DNA from: Staphylococcus hyicus
Lineage (GTDB): Bacteria > Bacillota > Bacilli > Staphylococcales > Staphylococcaceae
Assembly (NCBI RefSeq): GCF_000816085.1
Contig: NZ_CP008747.1
Span: forward strand, 2,046,001 to 2,110,000
Length of the DNA: 64,000 nt
Reading direction: 5' to 3'
Every line of letters begins with the position of its first letter. Position 1 is the first letter of the stretch. The position numbers were made by a program, and so were the translations under genes. The notes under the pieces are model-generated. The model made no database searches, had not been told where the DNA came from, and worked only from the letters and a program-made list of their open reading frames with translations. This document shows, piece by piece, positions 29,202-39,215 of this stretch.

Positions 29202-31307
29202 TTACACTGAACAGCTTGTACATTCTTCAACACTTAACAATTTGTTACGTGTATAATATAGCGATTTCAAGCCCTTATAATGTGCATACACATAAAGACG
29301 TGATAACTCACGCGTGGAAATTTCTGAATTCACGTATAGAATCGTTGAAATTCCTTGGTCTATATGGGTTTGAATTGTTGCAATTAGATCAATCAGTTTC
29401 ATTTGATCCGTATTGAAAGCTGATTTGTAATACCACATTGTCTGTGGAGATAAAAATGGCATAGGATAAAATGTTTCTGCATTACCATATGTACGACGTT
29501 CAATTTGATCAACGATAGGCATAACTGAACTCGTTGCATTTTGGACATAGGAAATACTTTGTGTCGGCGCAATCGCCAAACGATACGCATGATATAAACC
29601 ATATTGTTCCACTTCTTGTTGAAGTTTCTTCCAATCATCTTTAGTTGGAATTGAATGGTGTTCAAACAACGCTTTTACTTTATCGTATTGTGGTAAATAG
29701 TCTTGTGTTGTATATTTTTCAAAATAACGTCCATTTGCATAGTCAGACTTTTCAAAGTCTGCAAATTTTTCTCCGCGTTCTTTAGCGATTTCCATTGAAC
29801 GCTCTAATGAGTAAAAATTCATCATCATGAAGAAGACATTCGCAAAATCTTTTGCTTCTTCAGATTCATAATTAATTTGATTTTTTGCTAAGAAACCGTG
29901 GAGGTTCATAACACCTAAACCTACAGAATGTAATTCGCGGTTCGCTTTTTTGACACCAGGAGCATTTTGGATATTTGCTTCGTCACTTACAAATGTGAGT
30001 GCATCCATTCCTGTATGAACAGAATCTCTAAAACAGTTTGATTCCATCACATTTACGATATTTAATGATCCTAAGTTACACGAAATATCACGCTTAATCT
30101 CATCTTCAACACCATAATCATTAATAATTGACGTTTCCTGGAGTTGGAAGATTTCTGTACATAAATTACTCATTTTAATTTGGCCTATTTTGGCATTAGG
30201 ATGTACTTTATTAGCATTGTCTTTAAACATTAAATAAGGATACCCCGACTGCAATTGTGTTTGGGCAATCATATTTAACATTTCACGTGCATCTTTAGAT
30301 TTTTTCATGATATTAGGATTTTCTACAAGACGATCGTAATATTCATCTATATCAATATCATCTAATGTCACCCCATATTCAGCTTCAACCGTATGAGGTG
30401 CAAACATAAAGAAATCTTTCCCCGCTTTAGCGAGTTCAAAAAATTTAGAAGGTACAATTAGCCCTGTAGAAATTGTTGATAAGCGTAAATCTTCATCGGC
30501 ATTTACTTTTTTAGTATCTAAAAATTCTTCAACATCATAATGAAAAATATTTAAATATACTGCGCCTGCACCTGGACGTTGGCCAAGTTGATCCGCATAG
30601 CTAAATCCGCCTTCAAGTGCTTTAGCAACAGGAAGCACCCCTTTAGCTACTCCTTTAATACCTTTGATTGCCTCACCACGCGCACGCAGTTTAGAAAGAT
30701 TGATGGCAACACCGCCACCGATTTTACTTAGTTGTTTTGCTGTTGAATCTATAAAATTAATTGAATTTAAGCTATCGTCTACTTCTAGTAAAAAGCAAGA
30801 CACTAGCTCACCGCGACGTGCACGCCCTGCATTTAAGAAGGTCGGTGTCGCAGGCTGATATCGCTGTTCAATCATCGCACGTACAAATTGTTTCGCTAAT
30901 TCAACTTGTCCATTGGCTAAATAAAGCGACACAATGACAACATGCTGATGATAATTTTCAAGGTATTTTGCTTTATCATTTGTTTTTAATGCATAATCTT
31001 TAAAAAACTTACTAGCTGACATATAACTAGCGAATTGAAATGGAATATCATTTGCAAAGGTGATTATTTCATTTAACTTTTCTTCGCTGTAATCTTTAAA
31101 AACATTGTAGTAGAAGTTTTGGTCGACTAAAAAATGTAGTCGTTCTATTTCACTATCGAATTTAACCGTTTTATCTTCTATTTCTTCTAAATATACTTCT
31201 AAGGCTTGTTGATCTTTTTCTAAATCGAAAAAACCTGTTTCGTTACGTTTTGTGACTTGGTTATTCAATTCGATATGATTATACTGCTTTTGTTCCATAG
31301 TCTTCAT
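29202..31307 (-). CDS. nrdE: NrdE, class Ib ribonucleotide reductase alpha subunit
   Basis: Catalytic R1 subunit reducing ribonucleoside diphosphates. 701 residues. The active-site Cys lie in [11 protein letters not shown] and SNLCTEIFQ, with the [17 protein letters not shown] loop, and the C-terminal EECTSCSV carries the CxxC that shuttles electrons from a redoxin. The short N-terminus lacks an ATP-cone, as expected for class Ib. The start is ATG 31307 ([12 protein letters not shown]) with GGTGG upstream; it overlaps the 3' end of nrdI by 29 bases, indicating coupling. Confidence 0.96.
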   Translation of the reverse strand: MKTMEQKQYNHIELNNQVTKRNETGFFDLEKDQQALEVYLEEIEDKTVKFDSEIERLHFLVDQNFYYNVFKDYSEEKLNEIITFANDIPFQFASYMSASKFFKDYALKTNDKAKYLENYHQHVVIVSLYLANGQVELAKQFVRAMIEQRYQPATPTFLNAGRARRGELVSCFLLEVDDSLNSINFIDSTAKQLSKIGGGVAINLSKLRARGEAIKGIKGVAKGVLPVAKALEGGFSYADQLGQRPGAGAVYLNIFHYDVEEFLDTKKVNADEDLRLSTISTGLIVPSKFFELAKAGKDFFMFAPHTVEAEYGVTLDDIDIDEYYDRLVENPNIMKKSKDAREMLNMIAQTQLQSGYPYLMFKDNANKVHPNAKIGQIKMSNLCTEIFQLQETSIINDYGVEDEIKRDISCNLGSLNIVNVMESNCFRDSVHTGMDALTFVSDEANIQNAPGVKKANRELHSVGLGVMNLHGFLAKNQINYESEEAKDFANVFFMMMNFYSLERSMEIAKERGEKFADFEKSDYANGRYFEKYTTQDYLPQYDKVKALFEHHSIPTKDDWKKLQQEVEQYGLYHAYRLAIAPTQSISYVQNATSSVMPIVDQIERRTYGNAETFYPMPFLSPQTMWYYKSAFNTDQMKLIDLIATIQTHIDQGISTILYVNSEISTRELSRLYVYAHYKGLKSLYYTRNKLLSVEECTSCSV

Positions 31308-31668
31308 AAAAATTAACCACCTTCTCCTTAAATTCCTTCGTATCTTGTATACTTCCATGCAATTCAAATTTCATTAACAATGGGACATTATATTCATCTG
31401 CAATCGCAATGCCCGCTTTTGCAAAATTTTGCCCCCAATTTCGATTGCCACTAGCGGCAACCCCTTTTAAATTGTCATGGTTTACATTTAAAAATTGTTG
31501 TACTGGCTTAGGTACCTCACCAAAGCCAATTGTTCCTGTCACAATAATAAAAGGGTCCTCAATACGTTCTGAGGCACAACTTTCAGTTAATTCCATCGTG
31601 TCGGTAAGCTCTGTTCGTTTAATAAAACGTTTTACATTTCCTGTAAAAGAATAAAATACCACTTTCAT
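31279..31668 (-). CDS. nrdI: NrdI, flavodoxin-like activator of class Ib RNR
   Basis: 129-residue FMN protein that supplies oxidant to assemble the Mn2-Tyr cofactor of NrdF. The phosphate-binding loop [10 protein letters not shown] is at residues 6-15, with [12 protein letters not shown] near 45 and GNRNWGQNF near 75 flanking the flavin. The start is ATG 31668 (MKVVFYSF); a TTG two codons earlier is less likely. First gene of nrdI-nrdE-nrdF, about 370 bases downstream of the NrdR boxes. Confidence 0.95.
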   Translation of the reverse strand: MKVVFYSFTGNVKRFIKRTELTDTMELTESCASERIEDPFIIVTGTIGFGEVPKPVQQFLNVNHDNLKGVAASGNRNWGQNFAKAGIAIADEYNVPLLMKFELHGSIQDTKEFKEKVVNFYEDYGTKAV

Positions 31669-32035
31669 AGTCAAGGACTTCCTTTCTTTTGCGCCATTAA
31701 ACGTGCTTTATCTCGACGTGTTGCATTATTGTTATATCATCTTTTCATATTACTTATGTATGACGTAGTGCGCATATGCTTAATTGGTAAAATATAAAAG
31801 AGTAAAAAAATAGAAGATAGTTAGTTTCTTACAAAATGATGTAAAAGCGAACATATATTTCGTTTTTCAAGTGTTATTACGAGGACGTAATGAATGAGTT
31901 CCCCTTATCATTCCTGTTTACCCGAGCAATTAAACATAACTACAAGATGTTGTATGTGAGAGGGTTTTCATCCTCATCGAAAAGTGTAATCTTGCTAACT
32001 ACTTGTAGTTTCGTATAGTGTATTAGCACTTTAAA

Positions 32036-32083
32036 ACACTATATATTGTGTTTAACGTTCTAAGCTAATACTATATTATGTGT
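32036..32083 (-). promoter_or_regulatory. tandem NrdR boxes of the nrdIEF operon
   Basis: Box 1 ACACTATATATTGTGT (32036-32051) is nearly a perfect palindrome and matches the NrdR consensus; box 2 ATACTATATTATGTGT (32068-32083) differs at a few positions. They start 32 bases apart, three helical turns, the spacing NrdR needs. Each contains TATAGT on the minus strand, usable as a -10. NrdR would repress nrdIEF when dATP/ATP is high. Confidence 0.85.
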
Positions 32084-32268
32084 TTCATTGTACATCACAC
32101 GCAAAAGTTTTTAAAGCAGAAAAAAAACTTTTTGACACCGATTGTCACCAAATGCGGTCATATCAACAAATGAAAATTCATGAAAATCAGACACATCATA
32201 TTTGTCTTTGAATCTACTATAAATGACTTGACTTTCACATTAGAACATAGTATTGTATCGGAAACTAA

Positions 32269-32282
32269 CGAACATTTGTTCG
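32269..32282. promoter_or_regulatory. LexA (SOS) box candidate
   Basis: CGAACATTTGTTCG is a perfect match to CGAAC-N4-GTTCG. It lies 104 bases before eamA on the plus strand and about 190 bases upstream of the NrdR boxes on the minus strand. Which side it controls is not clear from sequence. Confidence 0.7.
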
Positions 32283-32385
32283 CGTTCAGTGTAACGTTTC
32301 CATGAAAATTTTGCAACTTCTTATGCACAAATGGTGAAATTATGCTACTATAAAAACATTGATTTTAATAATAAGAGGCGATACT

Positions 32386-33255
32386 ATGAATTCAAAAATG
32401 AAAGGCATCATCGCTATCTTGATTTCTGCTATTGGATTTAGTTTTATGGCAGTTTTTTTTCGTCTTGCTGGGGATTTACCTATCTTTCAAAAATCATTAG
32501 CACGTAATTTAGTCGCGATGTTGATACCCTTATTTTTTATTATAAAATACCATCAACCTATGTTTGGTAAGCTAACAAGCCAACCCCTTTTGATTACACG
32601 CTCAATACTTGGTTTAACGGGTGTTCTGCTTAATATTTATGCTATTGATCATATGGTTTTAAGTGATGCTGATATTTTGATGAAACTAAACCCTTTTTGG
32701 ACAATTTTGCTAAGCCTTATTTTCTTAAAAGAATATATTCAAAAATATCAAATTACGGCAATGGTCATTGCGATTGTGGGCATGTTATTTGTTGTTAAAC
32801 CAGAATTTTCATCTGATATTATTCCTGCCCTTATGGGGTTACTATCTGGTGTTTTTGCCGCCTCTGCCTATACAGCTGTGCGCGCATTAAGTACACGAGA
32901 AGCGCCGTATACGATTGTTTTTTATTTCTCTCTATTTTCAGTCGTCGCACTTTTTCCATTTGTTATCTTTACGTACCAACCTATGACAACCACACAAATC
33001 ATCTATCTTGTGTTAGCAGGATTATCTGCTGCAGTCGGTCAAATAGGTATTACAGTGGCTTATAGTTATGCACCGGCAAAAGATATTTCAATTTTTACGT
33101 ATGCCTCTATCGTTTTTACGGCATGCATTGGTTTTATATTATTTGGCGAATCACCAGATTTCATTGCAATCATCGGTTACGTCATCATTTTAAGCGCAAG
33201 TTACTTTATGTTTGAAAAAGCAAGACAAGACACTCGCACGAAACAATCTAATTAA
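32386..33255 (+). CDS. EamA/DMT-family transporter
   Basis: 289-residue membrane protein with ten predicted helices made of two EamA repeats (about 5-135 and 150-280), the drug/metabolite transporter architecture. Typical features are the N-terminal [13 protein letters not shown] and [16 protein letters not shown] segments. Substrate cannot be inferred; relatives export amino acids or metabolites. The start is ATG 32386 with GAGG seven bases upstream; ATT/ATG codons before it belong to the leader. It lies 29 bases upstream of queF and may be co-transcribed. Confidence 0.85.
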   Translation: MNSKMKGIIAILISAIGFSFMAVFFRLAGDLPIFQKSLARNLVAMLIPLFFIIKYHQPMFGKLTSQPLLITRSILGLTGVLLNIYAIDHMVLSDADILMKLNPFWTILLSLIFLKEYIQKYQITAMVIAIVGMLFVVKPEFSSDIIPALMGLLSGVFAASAYTAVRALSTREAPYTIVFYFSLFSVVALFPFVIFTYQPMTTTQIIYLVLAGLSAAVGQIGITVAYSYAPAKDISIFTYASIVFTACIGFILFGESPDFIAIIGYVIILSASYFMFEKARQDTRTKQSN

Positions 33256-33284
33256 AAACACATCACCTAAATGGAGGTCATACT

Positions 33285-33785
33285 ATGACAGAAGGACGTT
33301 CTAAAGACGAATTACAAGATATCACTTTACTCGGCAATCAAAATAATAACTATGAATTCGATTACCGCCCTGACGTACTTGAATCATTTGATAATAAACA
33401 CCAAGGGCGCGACTATTTTGTAAAATTCAATTGTCCAGAGTTCACATCTTTATGCCCAATTACAGGACAACCAGATTTTGCTTCAATTTACATTTCATAT
33501 ATTCCAAATGTAAAAATGGTCGAATCAAAATCATTAAAGTTATACCTATTTAGTTTTAGAAATCATGGTGATTTTCATGAAGATTGCATGAATATTATTA
33601 TGAATGATTTAATTGAATTAATGGATCCACATTACATCGAGGTTTGGGGTAAATTCACACCTCGCGGCGGTATTTCAATTGACCCTTATACAAACTATGG
33701 TCGCCCTAATTCTAAATATGAAAAAATGGCAGAACACCGTCTTATGAATCACGACATGTATCCTGAAAACATTGATAATCGCTAG
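33285..33785 (+). CDS. queF: QueF, NADPH-dependent preQ0 reductase
   Basis: Reduces 7-cyano-7-deazaguanine (preQ0) to preQ1, the last free-base step before tRNA queuosine. 166 residues, the short unimodular type. The catalytic Cys lies in [11 protein letters not shown] (about residue 57), the QueF signature with NADPH-binding residues [13 protein letters not shown] follows, and the [12 protein letters not shown] block ends the domain. The start is ATG 33285 with GGAGG upstream. It is separated by 20 kb from queC-queD-queE; I see no preQ1 aptamer near it. Confidence 0.95.
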   Translation: MTEGRSKDELQDITLLGNQNNNYEFDYRPDVLESFDNKHQGRDYFVKFNCPEFTSLCPITGQPDFASIYISYIPNVKMVESKSLKLYLFSFRNHGDFHEDCMNIIMNDLIELMDPHYIEVWGKFTPRGGISIDPYTNYGRPNSKYEKMAEHRLMNHDMYPENIDNR

Positions 33786-33849
33786 GGACAAAAAGTACAG
33801 ACAATCATGCATTTGGCATTGATAAGAAACCCTAAAGAATCAACTATTA

Positions 33850-33893
33850 AAAAGCATTCAAAGGTCAACTTAATTTGACCTTTGAATGCTTTT
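33850..33893 (+). terminator. terminator of eamA-queF
   Basis: AAAGCATTCAAAGGTCAA pairs almost perfectly with TTGACCTTTGAATGCTTT around a short loop, followed by TTTTATATAT. Located 65 bases after the queF stop. Confidence 0.88.
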
Positions 33894-33995
33894 ATATATA
33901 TGCCTCGCTCTTGGCAATGAACGCAAATGATGTGCCAAGCTAATCAAAATGCATTTAGTTAGCATTTGTCACGAATTCGACTTGGAACCATTCAA

Positions 33996-34040
33996 AATTT
34001 ACTGAATTTTCTTGTTAAAACTTTACATTAGGTTTAAAAT
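33996..34040 (+). promoter_or_regulatory. dtpT promoter with a possible CodY site
   Basis: TTGTTA (34012-34017) and TAAAAT (34035-34040) are 17 bases apart, a good sigma-A promoter. AATTTACTGAATTTT (33996-34010), directly upstream, matches the CodY consensus AATTTTCWGAAAATT with three mismatches. CodY control of peptide transport is well known in Gram-positives; here it is a suggestion only. Confidence 0.55.
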
Positions 34041-34076
34041 GGTTCTATGTTCAACATTTAGGGGGGAAATGATTAA

Positions 34077-35588
34077 ATGAATCAACATTATAGCAAAGAA
34101 GAAATCCTTGCTAGTACGCCCCGCAAAGGGTTCTTCGGGCATCCAAAAGGATTAAGCACACTCTTTTTTACAGAATTTTGGGAACGCTTTAGTTATTATG
34201 GTATGAGAGCAATTTTAGCTTATTATATCTATTATTCGATCTCAAATGGTGGGTTTGGGCTTGATCAAGGTTTAGCACTTCAAATTGTATCAATATACGG
34301 TGCATTAATTTATATGAGTGGTGTTATTGGCGGTTGGATCGCCGATCGTGTTACTGGGACACGCCAAGCATTATTTTATGGCGGCGTTCTGATTATGTTG
34401 GGTCACATCCTATTATCATTACCAAATAACTTCACATTACTTCTTGTGGCCTTACTCTTTTTAATTATCGGTACGGGCCTTTTAAAACCGAATATTTCAT
34501 CTACAGTTGGTCTTTTATATGATAAAAATGACCCACGATTAGATGCAGCATTTACGATTTTCTATATGTCTATCAACTTAGGTGCATTACTCTCACCTTT
34601 ATTAGTCGGATGGACACAAGCCAACATTGGTTTCCATTTAGGATTTGCAATTGCTGCTGTCGGCATGTTTATCGGTTTACTCACTTATTTAATTACAAAT
34701 AAGAAAAATTTAGGAGTGGCTGGTCTTGAAGTACCCGATCCACTTTCCAAAGAAGAACGTATTAAAATCATTAAAATTGTGGCCATCGTAGTAGTTGTCG
34801 TTACAGTACTTTCAATTATATTAGCAAATTTTGATATGATGACATTATCTAACTTTGCCAATTTAGTAACGATACTTGGGGTAGCAATTCCATTATTATA
34901 TTTTGCCAAGATCATTTTGAGTAAGAAAACAAAAGACTATGAACGTAAGCGTGTTTTTGCTTACTTTCCATTATTTATCGCATCCGTTGCTTTTTGGATG
35001 ATTCAAGAGCAAGGTTCTACAGTACTTGCACAATTCGCAGATACGAAAACACAGTTAAGTATGGCAAAAGTAACAGGTGGTCTCATTGATTTTCATATTC
35101 CACCCGCATGGTTCCAGTCTTTAAACCCATTCTTTATTGTATTGTTGGCACCATTATTCTCAATTCTTTGGGTTAAATTAGGACGCTTCAACCCTCCTAC
35201 AGTATTAAAGTTTGCAATCGGTGTTATTTTAGCAGGTGTCTCATATTTCATCATGGTTATTCCATTATCATCTGATACCACGTTAATCAACCCATTTTGG
35301 CTAATTGCAAGTTTCTTTATTGTTACATTAGGTGAATTGTGTATTTCACCAATCGGACTATCTACAACAACGAAATTAGCACCAGAAGCATTTACCGCGC
35401 AAATGATGAGTATTTGGTTCTTATCTAACGCGATGGCACAAGGTCTAAATGCACAAATGGTAGAAGTTTATACAACAATAGAAGCAAATCATTACTTTAT
35501 GTTGTCAGGTATCGTTGCAATCGTTATCGGATTAATACTGATCCTTATATCCCCAATGATTAAAAAATTAATGCATGGTGTAAAGTAA
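34077..35588 (+). CDS. dtpT: POT-family proton-coupled di/tripeptide transporter
   Basis: 503-residue membrane protein with about 14 helices. The proton-coupling motif ExxERFSYYG is present as EFWERFSYYGMRAIL (about 31-45); FYMSINLGALLSPL (PTR2 signature) is near 165 and the second signature in GELCISPIGLS near 418. It imports short peptides for nutrition, complementing PepT. The start is ATG 34077, ten bases after GGGGGG; an ATG at 34069 opens a three-codon frame whose TGA overlaps this start. Followed by its own terminator. Confidence 0.94.
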   Translation: MNQHYSKEEILASTPRKGFFGHPKGLSTLFFTEFWERFSYYGMRAILAYYIYYSISNGGFGLDQGLALQIVSIYGALIYMSGVIGGWIADRVTGTRQALFYGGVLIMLGHILLSLPNNFTLLLVALLFLIIGTGLLKPNISSTVGLLYDKNDPRLDAAFTIFYMSINLGALLSPLLVGWTQANIGFHLGFAIAAVGMFIGLLTYLITNKKNLGVAGLEVPDPLSKEERIKIIKIVAIVVVVVTVLSIILANFDMMTLSNFANLVTILGVAIPLLYFAKIILSKKTKDYERKRVFAYFPLFIASVAFWMIQEQGSTVLAQFADTKTQLSMAKVTGGLIDFHIPPAWFQSLNPFFIVLLAPLFSILWVKLGRFNPPTVLKFAIGVILAGVSYFIMVIPLSSDTTLINPFWLIASFFIVTLGELCISPIGLSTTTKLAPEAFTAQMMSIWFLSNAMAQGLNAQMVEVYTTIEANHYFMLSGIVAIVIGLILILISPMIKKLMHGVK

Positions 35589-35950
35589 TCCATAACGCGC
35601 ACAATACATTTTGTATCATACACTTCCCATGGCCTTCAAAGTCTACGTTAATCCGTTCTTTGAAGGCTATTTATTTTTCTTAAAGTACTCCCCTAGACAA
35701 GGCGATATCGTGAAAAATCACATTTCATGTATTTAATTGAACGCTGCTTCACATTTATGAACTTGACTATCATTTTAACGACGATTCTTTTTTGATTTCA
35801 TCCCTCTATTTAACAACCCTATTTTTCCTCAGTAATACTAACTCAAATTATTTCGCATAATTTCAATGTGATTTGATTGTTTTGAGATTAAAAATGCACT
35901 AAATGCGGTATATATGTCAGTAAACAGGTTTAATGAAAGAAGGATGTTTT
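35589..35950 (+). other. intergenic region dtpT / lipid kinase
   Basis: About 360 bases. It holds the dtpT terminator and, in its second half, AT-rich DNA presumably with the kinase promoter, which I cannot place reliably. No gene or RNA motif recognised. Confidence 0.4.
35632..35679 (+). terminator. terminator of dtpT
   Basis: GCCTTCAAAG (35632-35641) pairs with CTTTGAAGGC (35658-35667), then TATTTATTTTT. Confidence 0.85.
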
Positions 35951-36880
35951 ATGGCATATCAATATAACCACGGCGTTTTATTTTATCATCAACATTCAGG
36001 ATTAAATAAAATTCATGAAGGCTTAGGTGAAGTTACTGTCGCATTAACACAGTTATGTAAAAAGTTTTCTATTCAGCTAAGTGAAAACGAAGGTGATATC
36101 GAACGTTATTGTGAGCAAATCGCACAATCAAATCATGCAGAGCCTGTTGACGTCTTGTTTATTTTAGGTGGAGACGGCACAGTAAATGAATTAATCAATG
36201 GCGTTTTAAAAAACAAATTAAATCTTCCTATAGGGGTCATACCTGGAGGGACATTTAATGATTTTGCAAAGACGTTGAACCTTTCAAACAATGCTGGTGA
36301 TGCAGCATGCGATCTACTTCTATCAGAACCTAAATCATATGATGTTATGAAAGTAAATGACCAGTATGCATTGAATTTTGCTGGCATTGGACTGATGGTT
36401 CAAAATGCCGAAAATGTAGAAGGAAAATCTAAAGATGTTTTTGGGAAATTAAGTTACATTTCTTCGACATTTAAAACATTAGCAAATCCTGAGCATTTTA
36501 AATATGAACTAGACATTGATGGCCAATCATATACTGGTGAGACATCAATGATTCTTTTCGCAAATGGCCGTTTTATTGGTGGCGGAAAAATACCAATGAC
36601 TGATTTATCTCCTTCAGATGGTCAATTAAGTACGTTTATTTTTAATAATTATAGTATTAGCATTTTAAAAGATATATTTAGTTTACGTGATAGTATGACT
36701 TGGAATGAAATTAGTGACAATATTAAACATATCCCGAGCCACCACATTCATTTATCAACGACACCCCGAATGCGTGTAGACGTTGACGGTGAAATCAATT
36801 TTGAAACGCCGATTACTATTGACATACACTCTCAAAAGATCACGCTGTTAACCGTTCCAGATACAAATCAAAACAATTAA
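35951..36880 (+). CDS. Diacylglycerol/lipid kinase family protein (YegS/DgkB-like)
   Basis: 309-residue cytosolic or peripheral kinase. The DAGK catalytic domain has the nucleotide loop FILGGDGTVNELINGV near 70-85 and IGVIPGGTFNDFAKTLN near 95-110. The C-terminal beta-sandwich carries FANGRFIGGG and DVDGE. Relatives phosphorylate diacylglycerol to phosphatidate, recycling lipid released by lipoteichoic acid synthesis; which lipid this one uses is not decided by sequence. The start is ATG 35951 with AGAAGGA upstream; a frame starting six codons earlier is possible. Confidence 0.82.
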   Translation: MAYQYNHGVLFYHQHSGLNKIHEGLGEVTVALTQLCKKFSIQLSENEGDIERYCEQIAQSNHAEPVDVLFILGGDGTVNELINGVLKNKLNLPIGVIPGGTFNDFAKTLNLSNNAGDAACDLLLSEPKSYDVMKVNDQYALNFAGIGLMVQNAENVEGKSKDVFGKLSYISSTFKTLANPEHFKYELDIDGQSYTGETSMILFANGRFIGGGKIPMTDLSPSDGQLSTFIFNNYSISILKDIFSLRDSMTWNEISDNIKHIPSHHIHLSTTPRMRVDVDGEINFETPITIDIHSQKITLLTVPDTNQNN

Positions 36881-36923
36881 ATAAGGAATAGGACACAGGC
36901 ATCGTAGCGTCATTAATCAAAAA

Positions 36924-36959
36924 GCCAACAATATTCATTTATTCATGAACATTGTTGGC
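36924..36959. repeat. CCAAC hairpin family copy, bidirectional terminator
   Basis: GCCAACAAT...ATTGTTGGC with ATTCAT/ATGAAC inside and a short AT loop, lying between two convergent genes. Nearly identical to the copy at 39000 and related to those at 19339 and 46659. ATTAATTTTAAT follows on plus; a TTTTTGATTAAT follows on minus. Confidence 0.75.
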
Positions 36960-37166
36960 CATTAATTTTAATCGTATTTTTAAGTCATTATAGTACGAGT
37001 ATTAGGAAGAATGATAAACATCATTTTCATGTATCCGCGAGTATTACTGTGAAATTCAGTGCGTTTCAGTAATGCGTCTGAGTTGAAGAGTAACACCTAA
37101 AACAGCCGTCAATGATGCACGCGTTTACGTCCTCACCCAATTCTAGATTACTTGTTATACATGTCA

Positions 37167-37694
37167 TTAACCTAAGAAGTATGCTTCTACTTCTTTCCAA
37201 TTGTTTAAACGTTCAAAGTCAGAATTGTCGCGATTATGTGGTGCTGAAAACATTAAAGGTTTCCCCGTGTGTATACCTAATTGTTTTGGATTATCGTCAA
37301 TAAGATAATCTGTAGCAACAATATTTTTACGTCCACAAAATACAAATTGTTGTGAATCTAAAAACGGAAAATGCTCTTTTAACCATTCATATTTATCGTG
37401 AAAAGAAGTCGGCACATCCATAGCTGCTGTAACAATATAAATATCATAATGATCCGCTAATTTACGGACAACTTCTTGCGCATCTTGAATGACCTCGAGC
37501 CGCCTAAAAAATCCATCAGAAGCGAGTATATCTCTAATTTCATCAGCATGTTCCGGCATGATATCATATATTTTCTTGCCAATGATGTGTTCTACCGTCA
37601 CACCTAATTGGGTACGTCGATTGAACTCATCTAAAATTGCTCCAAACGTGTCTGCTAGCACTTCATCCATATCGATGCCTATCGATTGTCTCAT
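37167..37694 (-). CDS. 5'(3')-deoxyribonucleotidase, HAD family
   Basis: 175-residue HAD-fold phosphatase of the NT5C type that dephosphorylates deoxyribonucleoside monophosphates. Motif [13 protein letters not shown] (nucleophile Asp near residue 7, acid Asp two later) is at the N-terminus, motif II Thr in YIVTAAMD near 78, and motif [14 protein letters not shown] near 125. The start is ATG 37694 (MRQSIGID) with AAGGAG upstream; the 53 extra in-frame residues before it have no ribosome site and overlap hisC. Downstream of hisC, with a gap of 70 bases. Confidence 0.88.
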   Translation of the reverse strand: MRQSIGIDMDEVLADTFGAILDEFNRRTQLGVTVEHIIGKKIYDIMPEHADEIRDILASDGFFRRLEVIQDAQEVVRKLADHYDIYIVTAAMDVPTSFHDKYEWLKEHFPFLDSQQFVFCGRKNIVATDYLIDDNPKQLGIHTGKPLMFSAPHNRDNSDFERLNNWKEVEAYFLG

Positions 37695-37764
37695 AATATC
37701 GCTCCTTATTTCGTTCATTAGCTCGATTATATCAAACACATGATTGAAATTCATGTTAATTAGA

Positions 37765-38814
37765 TTAGAACTGTGATAGGATGTCTCGAACCACCTCGTT
37801 TTGTTCAGGAAATCCAATTGTAATACGGACCCCATTAGGGAATAATCGCGCAATAATCCCCGCTCTTAACAATGCTTCGTTCAATTCAGAAGCGCGCGCT
37901 GTCTCAACAAAAATAAAGTTTGTTTGAGAAGGGTAGCATTTTAGCGTCGTATCTATTTCGTAAAATTTTTGGCGCTCAACATCGTTGATTTCAACCGCTT
38001 TTTGTAAATGTTTTTGATCTTTTAGCGCTGCTAATGCTGCTTGTTCAGACAAACGCGTTGTATTAAATGGCGGTCGCAATACATTAAGTTTTGAAGCAAG
38101 TGTATCTGTCGAGATTAAATATCCAATACGAAGTGCCGCTAATGCGTAGGCTTTAGAAAACGTACGTAACATGGCCACATTCGGATAAGTCTCCATCAGT
38201 TCAAGCGTACGCGGAAAATCTTCTGCTGTCACGTATTCGGCATATGCTTCATCTAAAATAATAGTCACATCTGACGGTATTTTTTGGATAAATGCTTCAA
38301 TTACTTCATGTGAATGGTACGTTCCTGTTGGATTATTAGGATTACAAATCCATACAACAGACGTTGATGCATCCACCGCTTCTGCAATGGCATCCAAATC
38401 AAATTTACCTTCCTTTAACGGTACTTGAACCATATTGGCATCTTCTACTACTGCATTATGAAAATATTGGCCAAACGTTGCCTCACTTGTTACCACTTTG
38501 TCTCCTGCACGTAATAACGCTCTTGAAATAATAACAATCATTTCATCAAGGCCTGCACCAAAAAGAATTCGTTTAGGATCAATATCAAAATGTTCTGCAA
38601 TTGCTTGTTGTAATAAGGGCGCATTCGGTTCTGGATACAAATATAAATCATCAACATGTGTTCGAATTGCTTCTTTAACCTTTGGAGAAGGTCCAAAAAC
38701 ATTTTCATTTGACGCATGTTTATATAATTCACCCTCTATGCCGTACTTCTTTTTTAAAGCCTCGGGTGATAAACCTGGTTGATATGCGCTTAATTGAGCA
38801 ATTTGCGATTTCAT
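37765..38814 (-). CDS. hisC: Histidinol-phosphate aminotransferase
   Basis: 349-residue PLP enzyme of class I/II aminotransferases that makes histidinol phosphate (relatives also act on aromatic amino acids). [10 protein letters not shown] and [14 protein letters not shown] at the N-terminus, [11 protein letters not shown] near 155, and the PLP Lys in [15 protein letters not shown] near 217 are present. It stands alone, without other his genes in the window, so a role in aromatic or general transamination is possible. The start is ATG 38814 with GGAGG nine bases upstream. Confidence 0.9.
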   Translation of the reverse strand: MKSQIAQLSAYQPGLSPEALKKKYGIEGELYKHASNENVFGPSPKVKEAIRTHVDDLYLYPEPNAPLLQQAIAEHFDIDPKRILFGAGLDEMIVIISRALLRAGDKVVTSEATFGQYFHNAVVEDANMVQVPLKEGKFDLDAIAEAVDASTSVVWICNPNNPTGTYHSHEVIEAFIQKIPSDVTIILDEAYAEYVTAEDFPRTLELMETYPNVAMLRTFSKAYALAALRIGYLISTDTLASKLNVLRPPFNTTRLSEQAALAALKDQKHLQKAVEINDVERQKFYEIDTTLKCYPSQTNFIFVETARASELNEALLRAGIIARLFPNGVRITIGFPEQNEVVRDILSQF

Positions 38815-39215
38815 GAACGACCGCCTCCAATATTCAGAATTTTTAAAATATGTTTTCTATTATAACGATAATAAGTAAAAAACGCTATACTTTTTTAATA
38901 TAAATTCAATTATCACATATTTGCTTTAAAGCGTCAAAGCATAAGGGCACATAATTTCAAGTGATCAAAGTAGCAATTACATACGAGCCATTTTAATCAA
39001 ACAGCCAACAACGTTCATTTATTCATGAACATTGTTGGCTGTTATAGTAATACTGATCCATCACGAATGGGCTAGGCGTATGAAAACATAACACACATCT
39101 TCATGCACCAGGTACTTTTAGCTCCTACTGTGAAAACAGTGATGTGCTAGAGTTTTTGAACGATAGTGTCATTTTTTTCAAAACCTTCATTTTTCGTAAA
39201 CATTTGCGCTTAGTA
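38815..39215 (-). other. intergenic region between the ABC transporter operon and hisC
   Basis: About 400 bases. It contains the CCAAC hairpin at 39000-39043 and, after it, a segment ending ACTGTGAAAACAGT that resembles the flank of the 36924 copy. The hisC promoter must lie near 38830-38900 but is not obvious. No gene seen. Confidence 0.45.
39000..39043 (-). repeat. CCAAC hairpin family copy
   Basis: AACAGCCAACAA (39000-39011) pairs with TTGTTGGCTGTT (39032-39043), with GTTCAT/ATGAAC continuing inward. It lies 170 bases after the ABC-transporter operon, in the position of a terminator, though a long U-run is missing. Confidence 0.75.

Larger units (their letters stand above)
31669..32385. 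other. long divergent intergenic region nrdI / eamA
   Basis: About 715 bases without a supported gene. It holds two NrdR boxes (32036-32083), a LexA-type box (32269-32282) and an AT-rich imperfect inverted repeat CAAAAGTTTTT...AAAAACTTTTTG (about 32104-32142). The 370 bases between the NrdR boxes and nrdI would be a long untranslated leader; I find no recognised riboswitch and only very short open frames in it. Confidence 0.6.

Noticed and set aside
29141..29416. plus-strand frame over the nrdE 3' end
   Set aside because: Antisense to conserved nrdE codons and the nrdF-nrdE gap; no homology recognised.
31670..32035. cobalamin or manganese riboswitch before nrdI
   Set aside because: I looked for the B12 box GCCACTG and the yybP-ykoY core and found neither.
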